Assembly (NCBI GenBank): GCA_937915865.1
Contig: CALGIG010000052.1
Location: 62,001-126,000 of the forward strand
Reading direction: 5' to 3'
Source: an uncultured Prolixibacteraceae bacterium
GTDB taxonomy: Bacteria; Bacteroidota; Bacteroidia; Bacteroidales; Prolixibacteraceae
DNA: 64,000 nucleotides
Part shown: in pieces, positions 53,001 to 61,432 of the stretch
Position numbering within the stretch: the first letter of the stretch is position 1
Layout of the letters: each line of letters begins with the position of its first letter
Notes under the pieces: generated by a model
The model's input: only the letters and a program-made list of their open reading frames with translations
What the model was told of the DNA's origin: nothing
The model's database searches: none
Position numbers and translations under genes: made by a program

Positions 53001-53494
53001 TCGACATCAGTAATTGTTCCTGTTGCTTTTCCTTTCACGGCAACCGAAACACCGGGCAAGCTGTTCCCGGCAGAATCACTAACCTTACCTGTTACGGCCT
53101 TTTGCTGTTGTGTATGTACATTCGATAGTCCATCCAAAAACAACATGATGTGGCGGTCGTTAATTGAATATTTTACATTGGTACCACTAAAAAGAACTGA
53201 TAATGTTTGCTCTATACTTTTCTCGTTCACTTTCATGTCAACCTTTCGGTTCATGTCGATGTATTCGGCGCTGTAAGCAAACCTAAACTCGCTTTGGCTT
53301 TCAATAGCTTCCAAAACGTCAACAACGCGGGTGTTGTGTAAATCGAGGTTGAATTTTGTGTTTTGGCTGTAAAGGCTTGCCGAAACTTGCATTAACCCCA
53401 GAATAAAAAATAGCATGGTTAGTCGCATAATCCTAAAACATTTTTTGGCCCAGATTGGAGGTACCCAACCTCGGAATCCCGATTTTTTTTTCAT
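50054..53494 (-). CDS. SusC/RagA TonB-dependent transporter with STN domain, locus 4
   Basis: 1146-aa outer-membrane receptor. Leader (to about 44; MLFFILGLMQVSASLYSQ), STN domain (about 48-106; LDLHNTRVVDVLEAIESQSEFRFAYSAEY), CarboxypepD-like domain (about 135-208; TGKVSDSAGNSLPGVSVAVKGKATG), plug signature DEVVAIGYGTVKKSNLTSS, barrel ending GVNIVF. Followed by SusD, the toroid-like protein and GH92. Its upstream FecR and sigma genes are on the same strand, giving the full induction circuit. Confidence 0.95.
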   Translation of the reverse strand: MKKKSGFRGWVPPIWAKKCFRIMRLTMLFFILGLMQVSASLYSQNTKFNLDLHNTRVVDVLEAIESQSEFRFAYSAEYIDMNRKVDMKVNEKSIEQTLSVLFSGTNVKYSINDRHIMLFLDGLSNVHTQQQKAVTGKVSDSAGNSLPGVSVAVKGKATGTITDVDGNYKLANVPENATLQFSFVGMKSQDISVTGKTTINVTLVEESVGIDEVVAIGYGTVKKSNLTSSISKVTNEAIKERPITLLSEAFQGQLSGVRSQATNGGVPGEELTIRIRGLNTINGDSSPLYVIDGVPRDNMSDINPADISSVQILKDASATAIYGSRGANGVVLIDTKKGTGKPSISFDAYYGWQTKEKTLKLMSGPEWISYNMYSRNLSYLRAGGSMSNPMSSRAAAYQIPSFWATTTDFTDWQNAVLQTAPMQNYQLSASSKGDIGNLYFSAGYMDQDGIILNTFYKRMNARLNGSMNVNDKMRLGINMSMAQSDKDARSTTLNGGKESPIHHALMITPLMKLTEGTRDWGTPSSNDVGSTYPNPVEQLKYTTDDTKYLRAMVSLYGEYDIIKGMTFKTQYSYNYDGYTYEFYQPGNVTYNNGYVTMGNSSANTKADWVIQNTLTYDKSFDSHHLNLMAGQSAEKLKYYEINATATGWPYESIETLNMATTPTLATTKRTTYANASFFGRLSYDFKEKYLFTASARYDGSSRFGSNQKWGLFPSFSAGWKINEESFLKMVDWISLLKLRASWGKSGNDRIGDYSYMALLSSYNASWGNSLVSGVAASNIANNDLQWESTKSMNFGLDFSAFKNRIQLNVDYYVNTTDNLLFSAPIPFTTGFSSYTTNVGKIRNKGIELDITSRNIASGPFKWETNLNLSRNTNEVLELGTSNYFTQSSYDAMFITKVGGPISQFYCYRTDGFLLPSDFDSNHKALVPIFSGQEEGNYKYVDQNGDKVLNSNDLVPYGNNLPDVIYGITNRFSWKSLELSILIQGQIGGDVLYLGQRHNDSGSAGRTIFSRWLRAYKPDYEKLYGTGENPVPTAYNTEHNIDTSWDGKTPNPFGTNNNNCDRRIYDATYMRIKNITLSYTLPKNILRTKLLSSVKFYASLDNVKTFTNYPGFTPETSSFGNGGTMLGVDYSTYPLSRKCTLGVNIVF

Positions 53495-53549
53495 AGTTTT
53501 GAATGATTTTGTTTTTACTAAAATTAGCCGTCTGTTATCGATGGTTTGA

Positions 53550-53583
53550 ACAATCGGGAAGCGTTGCCGCGCTTTCCGATTGT
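53550..53583 (-). promoter_or_regulatory. fecR-susC leader hairpin, locus 4
   Basis: acaatcgggaagcg (53550-53563) / cgctttccgattgt (53570-53583), 13 of 14 positions paired, 6-nt loop. On the minus strand it ends 55 nt before the susC ATG and is followed by caaaccatcg, not a T-run. Confidence 0.6.
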
Positions 53584-53636
53584 GTTTTTTCGTTAATTAT
53601 GTTTTTCTTTTTGTTCTCTTATATATTTTTCTCCTC

Positions 53637-54617
53637 TTATTTTTTTCTTCTTAAATTAATGACATCTCCTTCTTGTATAGCCTCAATGGGGGTAATGCTT
53701 TCCATTAATGCCAGAATATTGCTCAACTTTTCAGTCTTAATAGTAAAAGTGTAGTGTAAACCTTCTATTTCTCTATCCACTTTGAATTTTTGGTTGTAAC
53801 GTTTCTCAAGTCTGATAACCAGATCGTTTAATGGCATGTTGTATATATTGATTACTCCATCTTTCCACGATGTATACAAATTGGTATTTACATTGTCAAT
53901 GTTTAATTTTTTATTCGATTTATCGAATGAAGCCATTTCCCCTGGTTTTATTTCTTGTCGTAAGTTTTTATCAGTAACCGAATTAAGTTCTACTTTCCCT
54001 TTTTCCAATACTACCTGAATATTAGATTCTTCAGGATAAGCTGAAACTAAAAATTCGGTTCCCAAAACTTTAACCCTTAAATCTCCATTGGCCACAACCA
54101 ATGGCAGATTTTTATTTTTATGCACTTTAAAAAATGCTTCGCCAACCAATTCGATTTCACGATTGGTTGCTGAAAACTGGTTATTGTATTTAACTGATGA
54201 GCCTGAGTTAACCCAGACTACCGTACTGTCGGGTAACGAGATTTTGGAAATTTGACCATAATCGGCTGCCACTGTCGTATAGGTGAGAAAACTGTTGCCC
54301 CGTTCATTTTTTTGCAGATAGACGATGGCCGAAATCGCAAACAAAACAATAAAAATGGCTGCATATCTGAAGAAATTAAGGGCGCGCTGTTTCCGCTGAA
54401 TGTCGTTCTGTAATTGGGTCATCATACTGCTTTGAATGCTTTGCCAATTGCTTACGTATTCTGTTGGAACGGCTTCCTTTACGACTTCTGTTTTCCATTC
54501 TTCCTTTATTTGCTGGAATTCGCTTAAATGTTCGTCTTCTCTTATCCAGTGGAGCAAATTGTCTTGCTCAGAGGCATCGCTTTCTCCCCGTAAATATTTT
54601 CTGATGTTTTGCTTCAT
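53637..54617 (-). CDS. FecR-family anti-sigma factor, locus 4
   Basis: 326-aa protein. Cytoplasmic part (about 1-83), one membrane span (about 85-105, FFRYAAIFIVLFAISAIVYL), FecR domain (about 115-205; AADYGQISKISLPDSTVVWVNSGSSVKYN, then ELVGEAFFKVHKNKNLPLVVANGDLRVKVLGTEFLVSAY) and C-terminal DUF4974-like region (about 245-320; INIYNMPLNDLVIRLEKRYNQKFKV). Its gene lies about 400 bp from the sigma gene because a 227-bp MITE has inserted between them. Confidence 0.9.
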   Translation of the reverse strand: MKQNIRKYLRGESDASEQDNLLHWIREDEHLSEFQQIKEEWKTEVVKEAVPTEYVSNWQSIQSSMMTQLQNDIQRKQRALNFFRYAAIFIVLFAISAIVYLQKNERGNSFLTYTTVAADYGQISKISLPDSTVVWVNSGSSVKYNNQFSATNREIELVGEAFFKVHKNKNLPLVVANGDLRVKVLGTEFLVSAYPEESNIQVVLEKGKVELNSVTDKNLRQEIKPGEMASFDKSNKKLNIDNVNTNLYTSWKDGVINIYNMPLNDLVIRLEKRYNQKFKVDREIEGLHYTFTIKTEKLSNILALMESITPIEAIQEGDVINLRRKK

Positions 54618-54790
54618 TCGGTGATAAATTTCAAAATGAGTACACAGGTTTTAAAAAACCCCTACCTGTTGTTATGAAAAAATTTATTCAGGATGGATGC
54701 CAGATTGCTGTTATTTTTTTAAAGCAGTGTCAGGCTTGTATTTGATAAGGATTTTTTAAAGAATCCAAGAATAATCCGGCTGGTTATTTT

Positions 54791-55017
54791 AACGTGAGTT
54801 CGAGCTAAATTTAATTGTAATATTCTGTAAATAAGGCAATAAGGGTTGGTGTTATGGGAATATGTATTTTCTACTAAGGTTAAAAAGATATTGTAAGGTT
54901 TTGAAACCTTATTTTTGAATTCAACCTTAGTAGAAATTCGAAGCATAAACATTTTTAACCTTATTAATTTGAAGTTTTTCGGTCATATACAATTTACTCT
55001 TACGTCGAACTCACGTT
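54791..55017. mobile_element. MITE copy 2 (227 bp) at the sigma-4 stop codon
   Basis: Same element as at 7021-7247 with 18-bp ends AACGTGAGTTCGAGCTAA / TTACGTCGAACTCACGTT. Flanked by a 5-bp duplication, ATTTT (54786-54790 and 55018-55022). The right end overlaps the stop codon of the minus-strand sigma gene (55016-55018). Its insertion sits between sigma 4 and FecR 4. Confidence 0.92.
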
Positions 55018-55618
55018 ATTTTAATAAAAGTACGATAAGAACAGATAACAATGGGAATTCATTCAGCATCTCATTCCTGATCTGTTCTTTAGCTAAATGA
55101 AGGTGTTTCTCTACTGCTTTAACCGAGATTCCCATTTCTTCAGCTACTTCTTTATTTTTCTTCCCTTCAATTTTTGCCTTGACGAATACGAGCTTTCTTT
55201 TTTCCGGAAGTTTCTCAACCGATTCACGTATTGCTTCAATCAATTTTTCTTCGAGCGATTTTTCTTCGCGGCCAGTAAAGTCGAGTTGGTAAAGGTGCTG
55301 TAGTTCATTTTCTTCAAGACCTCCAATTTTTTTATCAATCAGGTCATTTTTCTGGTCGCGCAAGTGATTGAGACAACGATTGCGCAACATCACAAAAAGA
55401 AGACTTTCGACGGATCGCCGTGGATCAATAGTCTGCCTTTTTTCCCACAATCGCAAAAAACAATCCTGTACAAGGTCATTAGCCTGCGCCTGATCGTGGA
55501 TGAAGAGACGGCAATAGCCCAGCATTCGGGGAAATGTTTGCTTAAACAGCTCCTCGTATGCAGCAGAATTTCCTTCTTTTAACCGTGTATTTAATTGCGT
55601 TTCTTTCACAGCACACAA
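55016..55618 (-). CDS. ECF sigma factor (FecI-like), locus 4
   Basis: 200-aa ECF sigma factor. Region 2: YEELFKQTFPRMLGYCRLFIHDQAQANDLVQDCFLRLWEKRQTI. Region 4: KNKEVAEEMGISVKAVEKHLHLAKEQIRNEM. The frame begins at a TTG (55618); a GTG three codons later (VKETQLN) is an alternative start, and no ATG precedes region 2. The stop codon TAA is made of one base of the target duplication plus two bases of the MITE. Because the original sequence also read TAA there, the protein end is unchanged. Confidence 0.85.
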   Translation of the reverse strand: MCAVKETQLNTRLKEGNSAAYEELFKQTFPRMLGYCRLFIHDQAQANDLVQDCFLRLWEKRQTIDPRRSVESLLFVMLRNRCLNHLRDQKNDLIDKKIGGLEENELQHLYQLDFTGREEKSLEEKLIEAIRESVEKLPEKRKLVFVKAKIEGKKNKEVAEEMGISVKAVEKHLHLAKEQIRNEMLNEFPLLSVLIVLLLK

Positions 55619-55740
55619 AGAAAAATGAATTTTTATTTAATTCAACGGATGATTATCTTAAAATGAAGATATGCGTAAAAAGGAAGGATTTGCTTAAACT
55701 TGAGAATACATATTGGGCTTTTCCTGTACTTCATAAATTC

Positions 55741-56514
55741 TCATTTCTTTAGGAAATTTTCCAGTTGCTGAATGTGATCAGTGTTAATTATGTCAATATG
55801 AATATCCATCAACTGCTGCCAAGCCTCAGGGGTATCGGGTGCGTTCCAGAAACGTATTGGTCTTTTTAGCTGATGAACCGAATCGATTACTTGCGTCAAT
55901 TTTTGGTGATCGGCCAATGGGATAGGTCCTTCTCCTTTCCATGAAGTATGATTTGCCAGGTTATCGCTAAACAAAGCTACACGCTTCAGCTGTTTTTCGT
56001 TGTAACGTAAATTGAGTAGTCCGTCGAAATAGATGAATTCAGGATAATTATCAAACAGATCGGGAACAGGACGATTTCCTGTAATTACAATTTTTACTGC
56101 ATTCGGATTAACTGCTGGGTTGAAAATTTCGGGGAATTTTTTGAGATGTTCTATCAGGAGGCTTAATGTTGGCTCAACAGGTGTTTTCAGGTCAATCAGC
56201 AATTGAAATGTTCCATCCCTATCATTCCACGCTTTTCCGGCATTGGCCTTCAATTTAGAAACAATTGGCTGAATGTAAAGGGCATCCAAGGTTCTTTCAG
56301 GAGTAACCTGATTGCGGTTGTGCGCTACAAATAGCTCGCCATTTACTTCCCAGATATCAGCCTCTATTGATCCAAAGTGGGCCTGGTATGCCCATTCGAA
56401 CGGAACTTCCTGCTGGTAGTCATTGTGCGAATGGGCATTCAGTGTTGTATATCTAACTTGTGCTGATAGGATACAGTAAAAGAAGACGGGCAGCAAAGCA
56501 AGTAACTTTTTCAT
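55741..56514 (-). CDS. GDPD/PLC-like phosphodiesterase family protein
   Basis: 257-aa secreted protein (signal peptide to about residue 18, ILSAQV). N-terminal AHSHNDYQQEVPFEWAYQAHFGSIEADIWEVNGELFVAHN supplies the His/Asn/Asp and Glu-x-Asp metal positions of the glycerophosphodiesterase-like TIM barrel; LLIDLKTPVEP and the terminal DIINTDHIQQLENFLKK agree. It belongs to the PI-PLC/GDPD-like group that also includes yeast Aim6. It is the last gene of the minus-strand operon from 64000, 16 bp after GH2. Its substrate is unclear. Confidence 0.78.
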   Translation of the reverse strand: MKKLLALLPVFFYCILSAQVRYTTLNAHSHNDYQQEVPFEWAYQAHFGSIEADIWEVNGELFVAHNRNQVTPERTLDALYIQPIVSKLKANAGKAWNDRDGTFQLLIDLKTPVEPTLSLLIEHLKKFPEIFNPAVNPNAVKIVITGNRPVPDLFDNYPEFIYFDGLLNLRYNEKQLKRVALFSDNLANHTSWKGEGPIPLADHQKLTQVIDSVHQLKRPIRFWNAPDTPEAWQQLMDIHIDIINTDHIQQLENFLKK

Positions 56515-56530
56515 GACAAATTGACTTGGG

Positions 56531-58993
56531 TTATCTTGTTTGAACGGTTATTTCTGTTCCGGCTAATCCAGACGATTCGGCTTTCAATTTTATTTCTCCC
56601 GATGTTCCTGCTGGACGTAAAATAACCAAACCGCGGCCTTTAAAACTGGTTACTTGTGGCGTTCGGAAACTTTTCATGTCGGCAGGATTTCCGTTTTCAA
56701 CAGCAGCCAGTTCCCCAGTTCCTTCAACATTAAACTGAATAGGCAGATTGGCGTTTGGTACAAGATTGTCGTTTTCGTCAACCACTTCAACTGTTACATA
56801 CACGAGGTCGTTACGGCTGGCTTTCAATTCCGAACGGTCAGCTATAAGTTTAATTTTAGCCGGTTTGCCAGTTGTTTTCAGAATTTTTGTTTCCACATCT
56901 TTACCATCTTTCAGCGCAATAGCTTTCAGCTCACCTGCTTCGAACGGAACTTCAAATGTGGCGGTCAGTTTGGTCTCAGGTGAAACCTGTTTGGTGCCAA
57001 TCACTTTTCCATTCAGTTCGAGGCGCACTTCAGGATAGTTGGAATAGATGTTTACTTGTAATTTTTGGCCTTCGCTTCCCGACCAGTTCCAGCTTTGCTG
57101 TTCGTCGGGCCAACCCCACATGCTTACCACTTCTTTCATTCCGGCAGGAATGGGGGAGTGTACGGCCATTTCGAGGTTACTTACTTTCCATACTACATCG
57201 CGGTAGTACGATTGTGGTTTTTTGAATCCGCAAATATCGATGTCTCCGCAGTAGGCATTGTACCAGGGCCAGTTCATCGAAAAAGTATCTTTCGTATCTT
57301 TTTTAACTGACGAGTGTCCAATTCCCGATTCGCCCAGGTAATCCATGGCTGTCCATACAAAATCGCCAATGATGTATGGATGTTTTTCAACCATTTGCCA
57401 GTTTTCGAAAGCTTCACGCGGAAACGATTCGGTTCCCATCATAAGGCGTTCAGGTGCAATTTTGTGGTCGTTTTCGTATTCGCGCCATTGGTAGTTGTAT
57501 CCGCCAACATCGAGTTGGGCGAACGCAGGAACTGTTGATTCCCATTTGTAGCCCGGATGATCCCAGAAGAAGCAAATGGCTTCGGTGATCGGACGTGTAT
57601 CGTCAATTTTTTTAATGATAGCGCTTAGTTTTTTCATGATTTCAAGGCCTGATGGATCGACCCGCTCGTTGATTTCGTTCCCAATACTCCAGAAAACGAC
57701 CGAAGGATGGTTACGGTCGCGCAAAATCATGGCTTCCAGATCGCGTTGATGCCATTGATCAAAATACAGGTTGTAATCGTCTGGGTTTTTAGGACGTTGC
57801 CATTGGTCGAAAGCTTCATCAATAACCAAAATGCCAAGCCGGTCGCAGGCATCCAAAAATTGTCGTGAAGGTGGGTTGTGGCTGGTACGAATGGCATTGA
57901 ACCCGAATTTCTTCATCAGTTCAACACGGCGTTCTTCAGCGCGGTCGATGGTAGCCGAGCCCAGCGGACCATTGTCGTGGTGCATACAGCCGCCTTTCAA
58001 TTCAATCGGTTCGCCATTCAGCAAAAAGCCTTTGTCGGCGCTGTAGGCAATCGATCGAATACCAAATGTGGTGGTTTGTTGATCGACGATTTTGCCATTA
58101 AACGAAACCTCGGTAATTGCCTGGTACAAAGCTGGTGAATCAAGTGTCCAAAGCGTTGGATTTTTTAACTCGAAAATTTGTTCGGCGACAACTTTTTCGC
58201 CAGAAAACGGATTGATGGTTGTTTCCGCTTCAACTTTCTTAGGATTATTTGGACCAATCAAATGGGTTGTAATCACTAATTTACCCGGTTCTTTGGTTTC
58301 GTTGGCCAGGTCAATTTTTATTTTGACTTTTGCTTTTTCTTTAGTCACTTCGGGAGTGCTCACCGAAATTCCCCAAATTGGAATATACACTTTATCCGTA
58401 ACAACCAAATCAACATGCCGGTAAATCCCCGAACCACTGTACCATCGGCTGTTTTTCCCAATGTTACTAACTTTTACGGCGAGCGTGTTTTTTTCGCCAA
58501 CGGGATTTAGTTGAGAAGTAAGGTCGTAGTAAAATGGCGTGTATCCATACGGATGAACTCCAAGCGACTGGCCATTAATCCACACTTCGGAATTCATATA
58601 AACACCGTCGAACAGAATTTGTACCTTTTTGCCTTCCATCGATTTATCAGTAGCAAAGGTTTTGCGGTACCAGCCAATTCCACCAACTACGTGGCCGGTT
58701 GCCACTTTCCCCTGGCTGTCTTCAGAGAATGGGCCAATTTGATTCTTGCCGGTTACCAGAGCCACATCTTCTATGCTCCAATCGTGCGGCAGGTCGAGTG
58801 TCCTCCATTTCGAGTCATCAAACGATTCCATCTCGGCTTCAGAAACATTGCCCAAATGAAATTTCCAGCCGGAATCGAAACTTTGGGTGCGAGTGAAGTA
58901 GCCGGCTTTTGGCCTTACGCACGAAACGGATAAAAGAACCACTAAAAAGGTCCAAAGTGAAATCTTTTTACATGTTAATAATTTGGCATTCAT
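56531..58993 (-). CDS. GH2-family glycosidase (beta-galactosidase-like)
   Basis: 820-aa lipoprotein glycosidase with lipobox LLSVSC (Cys25). Sugar-binding domain (about 40-210; DLPHDWSIED, GGIGWYRKTF, YSGSGIYRHVDL), Ig-like domain, TIM barrel with the acid/base E440 in FWSIGNEINER and nucleophile E522 in MGTESFPREAF, and C-terminal Ig-like domains (about 620-820; DUF4982-like region with KPAKIKLIADRSELKA). Both catalytic glutamates are present. It probably removes beta-linked galactose or a related sugar. Part of the operon with GH43 and two esterases. Confidence 0.92.
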   Translation of the reverse strand: MNAKLLTCKKISLWTFLVVLLSVSCVRPKAGYFTRTQSFDSGWKFHLGNVSEAEMESFDDSKWRTLDLPHDWSIEDVALVTGKNQIGPFSEDSQGKVATGHVVGGIGWYRKTFATDKSMEGKKVQILFDGVYMNSEVWINGQSLGVHPYGYTPFYYDLTSQLNPVGEKNTLAVKVSNIGKNSRWYSGSGIYRHVDLVVTDKVYIPIWGISVSTPEVTKEKAKVKIKIDLANETKEPGKLVITTHLIGPNNPKKVEAETTINPFSGEKVVAEQIFELKNPTLWTLDSPALYQAITEVSFNGKIVDQQTTTFGIRSIAYSADKGFLLNGEPIELKGGCMHHDNGPLGSATIDRAEERRVELMKKFGFNAIRTSHNPPSRQFLDACDRLGILVIDEAFDQWQRPKNPDDYNLYFDQWHQRDLEAMILRDRNHPSVVFWSIGNEINERVDPSGLEIMKKLSAIIKKIDDTRPITEAICFFWDHPGYKWESTVPAFAQLDVGGYNYQWREYENDHKIAPERLMMGTESFPREAFENWQMVEKHPYIIGDFVWTAMDYLGESGIGHSSVKKDTKDTFSMNWPWYNAYCGDIDICGFKKPQSYYRDVVWKVSNLEMAVHSPIPAGMKEVVSMWGWPDEQQSWNWSGSEGQKLQVNIYSNYPEVRLELNGKVIGTKQVSPETKLTATFEVPFEAGELKAIALKDGKDVETKILKTTGKPAKIKLIADRSELKASRNDLVYVTVEVVDENDNLVPNANLPIQFNVEGTGELAAVENGNPADMKSFRTPQVTSFKGRGLVILRPAGTSGEIKLKAESSGLAGTEITVQTR

Positions 58994-59012
58994 AGTTATA
59001 AAGTTAGGTGAT

Positions 59013-60416
59013 TCATTTTATTGGTTTGAAAAGTTTTGTTTTAAACATTTCCTGAAGGTTTTGGGGCAGTTCGTTGTCGTTTTTGGGTAGCTTGATTTCT
59101 GGATCAGTAAGCTTTGCCCTTTTATCTTCAGGAAAAAGCAGCGCTGTTTTGTTGGTTGCCCAAGCCTGGTTTTCGGTAAAAGTAGCTCCTGAATATTTAC
59201 CGTTTATATACGATTTCGGGTTCTCTGTTAAAATAAAGGTATTGTTCCTGAAAACAAAATTCGGATATTCTCCAGGTTCAAAACTGATGGCGTGTCCGTA
59301 GCAATTGACGGTTATATTCTCGTATATCTGGCAATCGGAAATTGGCTCAGGTTTCCCGCTGGAAATCCACATCAGGAAACCAGCCTGCCCATTTTTACTG
59401 CCATCGTTGTAACTGATGTTGTTTCTCACAACGTTATTTTTCCAAATTGTGGCGCCATAATACTGGAATAAACCATATCCGGCACCTTCGTTGTTAGCCG
59501 AAAGGTTATATTGTACTATTGAGTTGGTTATTCCGCCATCGAGGTCGAATCCCCCGCCATCCTTACCTTTTGCCGATGTTTTGTTGTTGTGCGAGTAGCA
59601 ATATTGAATAGTAATACTATCGCTTTGATAGGCCCAAATGCCAACCGGCCCGTTGCCTTCGCGGGGCATATCCCAGCCATTGTTCATGGCCTCGCAATAT
59701 TCAATCAGGCCTTTGGTTACTCCGCCAATCAAAATTCCGTTCCCTGAATGGTTATTTTTTACCACCGGACAGCCGGGATTATTTTCGGCCACACAATGTG
59801 CTATGTAAACGTTGCGGAACGATTTTCCCCAGGAGCCTTCAAGTCCTCCGGCATCCTGACCGTCGGATTCGACATTGATCCCTGAAAAACCGTTATCGTT
59901 AGCATAAACATTGGTTATTCGCAGGTTTTTGCCACCCACGGCTTTAATTCCCGACCATAAAAACCCGCTGGCTTCAATGCTATCAACCAAACAATCTTGT
60001 GTTTTTCTGAGTTCAATCCCATTTCCTTGATTGCCTTTTAAACGGCTGGTTCCTGCAACTTTTAAATTTTTAACCTGAAGCCAGGAGCAGCTGTCTGCTT
60101 TTAGTGCTGTTCCGTTTTCAGCGTCAATAATTGCCCTGCCATTTCCGTATGACGAAAGCTTTATTGGGTTTTCCTTGGTTCCTGAAATGTTTTTGAAATG
60201 CAGATTTCCAGAAAATGTTTGTCCACCGGCAAAATAAACTGAGTTTCCGGCCTTAATTTTCAGCTGGTTAACCCGATCGATGGTTTTAAAAGGTTTTTGG
60301 GCTGTTCCGGGATTACTATCGTTGCCCGATTGCGAATTAACGTAATACGATGAGATTGGAGTGGTGCAATTCGTCAGTAAAAATAGAAAAGCAATGATGA
60401 ATAAAAGCGGTTTCAT
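59013..60416 (-). CDS. Right-handed parallel beta-helix lipoprotein
   Basis: 467-aa lipoprotein (lipobox LLTNC, Cys17). N-terminal YYVNSQSGNDSNPGTAQKPFKTIDRVN is the DUF1565-like entry to a parallel beta-helix. The body shows stacked coils with Asn ladders and repeated short strands (SGIKAVGGKNLRITNVYANDNGFSGINVES, GNGILIGGVTKGLIEYCEAMNNGW, DSITIQYCYSHNNKTS, NSIVQYNLSANNEGAGYGLF). The fold is common to pectate lyases, polygalacturonases and epimerases. No diagnostic catalytic set was recognised, so only the fold is called. Same operon as GH2. Confidence 0.8.
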   Translation of the reverse strand: MKPLLFIIAFLFLLTNCTTPISSYYVNSQSGNDSNPGTAQKPFKTIDRVNQLKIKAGNSVYFAGGQTFSGNLHFKNISGTKENPIKLSSYGNGRAIIDAENGTALKADSCSWLQVKNLKVAGTSRLKGNQGNGIELRKTQDCLVDSIEASGFLWSGIKAVGGKNLRITNVYANDNGFSGINVESDGQDAGGLEGSWGKSFRNVYIAHCVAENNPGCPVVKNNHSGNGILIGGVTKGLIEYCEAMNNGWDMPREGNGPVGIWAYQSDSITIQYCYSHNNKTSAKGKDGGGFDLDGGITNSIVQYNLSANNEGAGYGLFQYYGATIWKNNVVRNNISYNDGSKNGQAGFLMWISSGKPEPISDCQIYENITVNCYGHAISFEPGEYPNFVFRNNTFILTENPKSYINGKYSGATFTENQAWATNKTALLFPEDKRAKLTDPEIKLPKNDNELPQNLQEMFKTKLFKPIK

Positions 60417-60432
60417 GAGATTCCGTTTGGTG

Positions 60433-61323
60433 TTATTTGATAAACCCCTGAGCTTTTAGAAAATCAGTCATTCGCTGAATAGTAGGCAAAAAATTGGGAT
60501 TGTTCACAGGCCAGTCGCACGAATGATCGGCGTCTTTCACCGGAATCAGTTCGCACGTGTTTCCAGCTTCTTTCATCAAACGGGTAAACTTTTCAGCTAC
60601 CTCAAAAGACGTGGTCCTGTCTGCAGTTCCATTCGATAGAATAGTTGGCGGCCATCCTTTTTTGACATGCAGAATTGGCGAAAACTCGGGGTGAGCCTCG
60701 AAGAATTCCTTACCAAAACCTTCACCTAAAACAGGGTTGTGCATTACAATTGCATTGGGTTTCGAACTGATTCTAAGGTTTTCGCCTGGAGTGTCGCCGC
60801 CATCGAGAAAGGTAGTTGCAGCCAAATGTCCGCCAGCCGAGCCTCCTGCAGCAATGATTTTATTCGGATCGATGCCCAATTCTTTGGCATGTTCGCGAAC
60901 GTACCGGATGGCTGATTTGGCATCCTGAATACATTCGATAGGCGTGGTTCCGTGCCGCGATTTTACACGGTAATCCGCTTCAATCCCGATAATTCCATGA
61001 TCGCGAAACCAGGCTGGATTGGGAATTTGACCGTAAACATCGCCATTAACCCAACCTCCACCGGTAAAATAAACAATGGCCGGCAATGCTTTTCCTGATT
61101 TTACTTGTGGCCGTAAAATGTAGAGGTACATGTTTTCCTGTGGTGTTTTTTTGTACAGCACTTTTTCAGCTAAAGCAGCAAGGTGGTGTCCGGAGAGTTT
61201 GTAGCTTTCTTTAACTTCGGATAATGAAGTTGCCGAATCGGGCTTAGCTATGCTGAACGAATTTCCGGCGAAAATTGTTGTAGCGGAAAAAGAAATCAGT
61301 AGAATGAAGAAAAGTTGTTTCAT
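60433..61323 (-). CDS. Alpha/beta-hydrolase, acetyl-xylan-esterase/lipase-like
   Basis: 296-aa secreted esterase with a signal peptide (about 1-19, ending IFAG). Oxyanion segment YFTGGGWVNGD (variant of HGGG), nucleophile elbow AAGGSAGGHLAAT, and a late VKDADHSCDWP His are visible, as in the BD-FAE/esterase-lipase type. It may remove acetyl or feruloyl groups from polysaccharides; the neighbouring SGNH acetylesterase supports deacetylation. One gene of the minus-strand operon, 16 bp before the beta-helix gene. Confidence 0.83.
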   Translation of the reverse strand: MKQLFFILLISFSATTIFAGNSFSIAKPDSATSLSEVKESYKLSGHHLAALAEKVLYKKTPQENMYLYILRPQVKSGKALPAIVYFTGGGWVNGDVYGQIPNPAWFRDHGIIGIEADYRVKSRHGTTPIECIQDAKSAIRYVREHAKELGIDPNKIIAAGGSAGGHLAATTFLDGGDTPGENLRISSKPNAIVMHNPVLGEGFGKEFFEAHPEFSPILHVKKGWPPTILSNGTADRTTSFEVAEKFTRLMKEAGNTCELIPVKDADHSCDWPVNNPNFLPTIQRMTDFLKAQGFIK

Positions 61324-61348
61324 TATTATTCAGATAAAATTCAAATTG

Positions 61349-61415
61349 AACCACATAGACACATAGAACATAATAGAAAATTCAAAAACTATGTGTTCTA
61401 TGTGTCTATGTGGTT
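61349..61415. repeat. 22-bp perfect inverted repeat inside the operon
   Basis: Arms 61349-61370 (aaccacatagacacatag, then aaca) and 61394-61415 are perfect reverse complements over 22 bp, separated by 23 nt. The arms themselves are built from repeated acatag/catag units. The element lies in the 109-bp spacer between the SGNH esterase and the alpha/beta-hydrolase. Neither strand has a T-run directly after it. Confidence 0.9.
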
Positions 61416-61432
61416 TTCTTTCTAAGGTGAAA

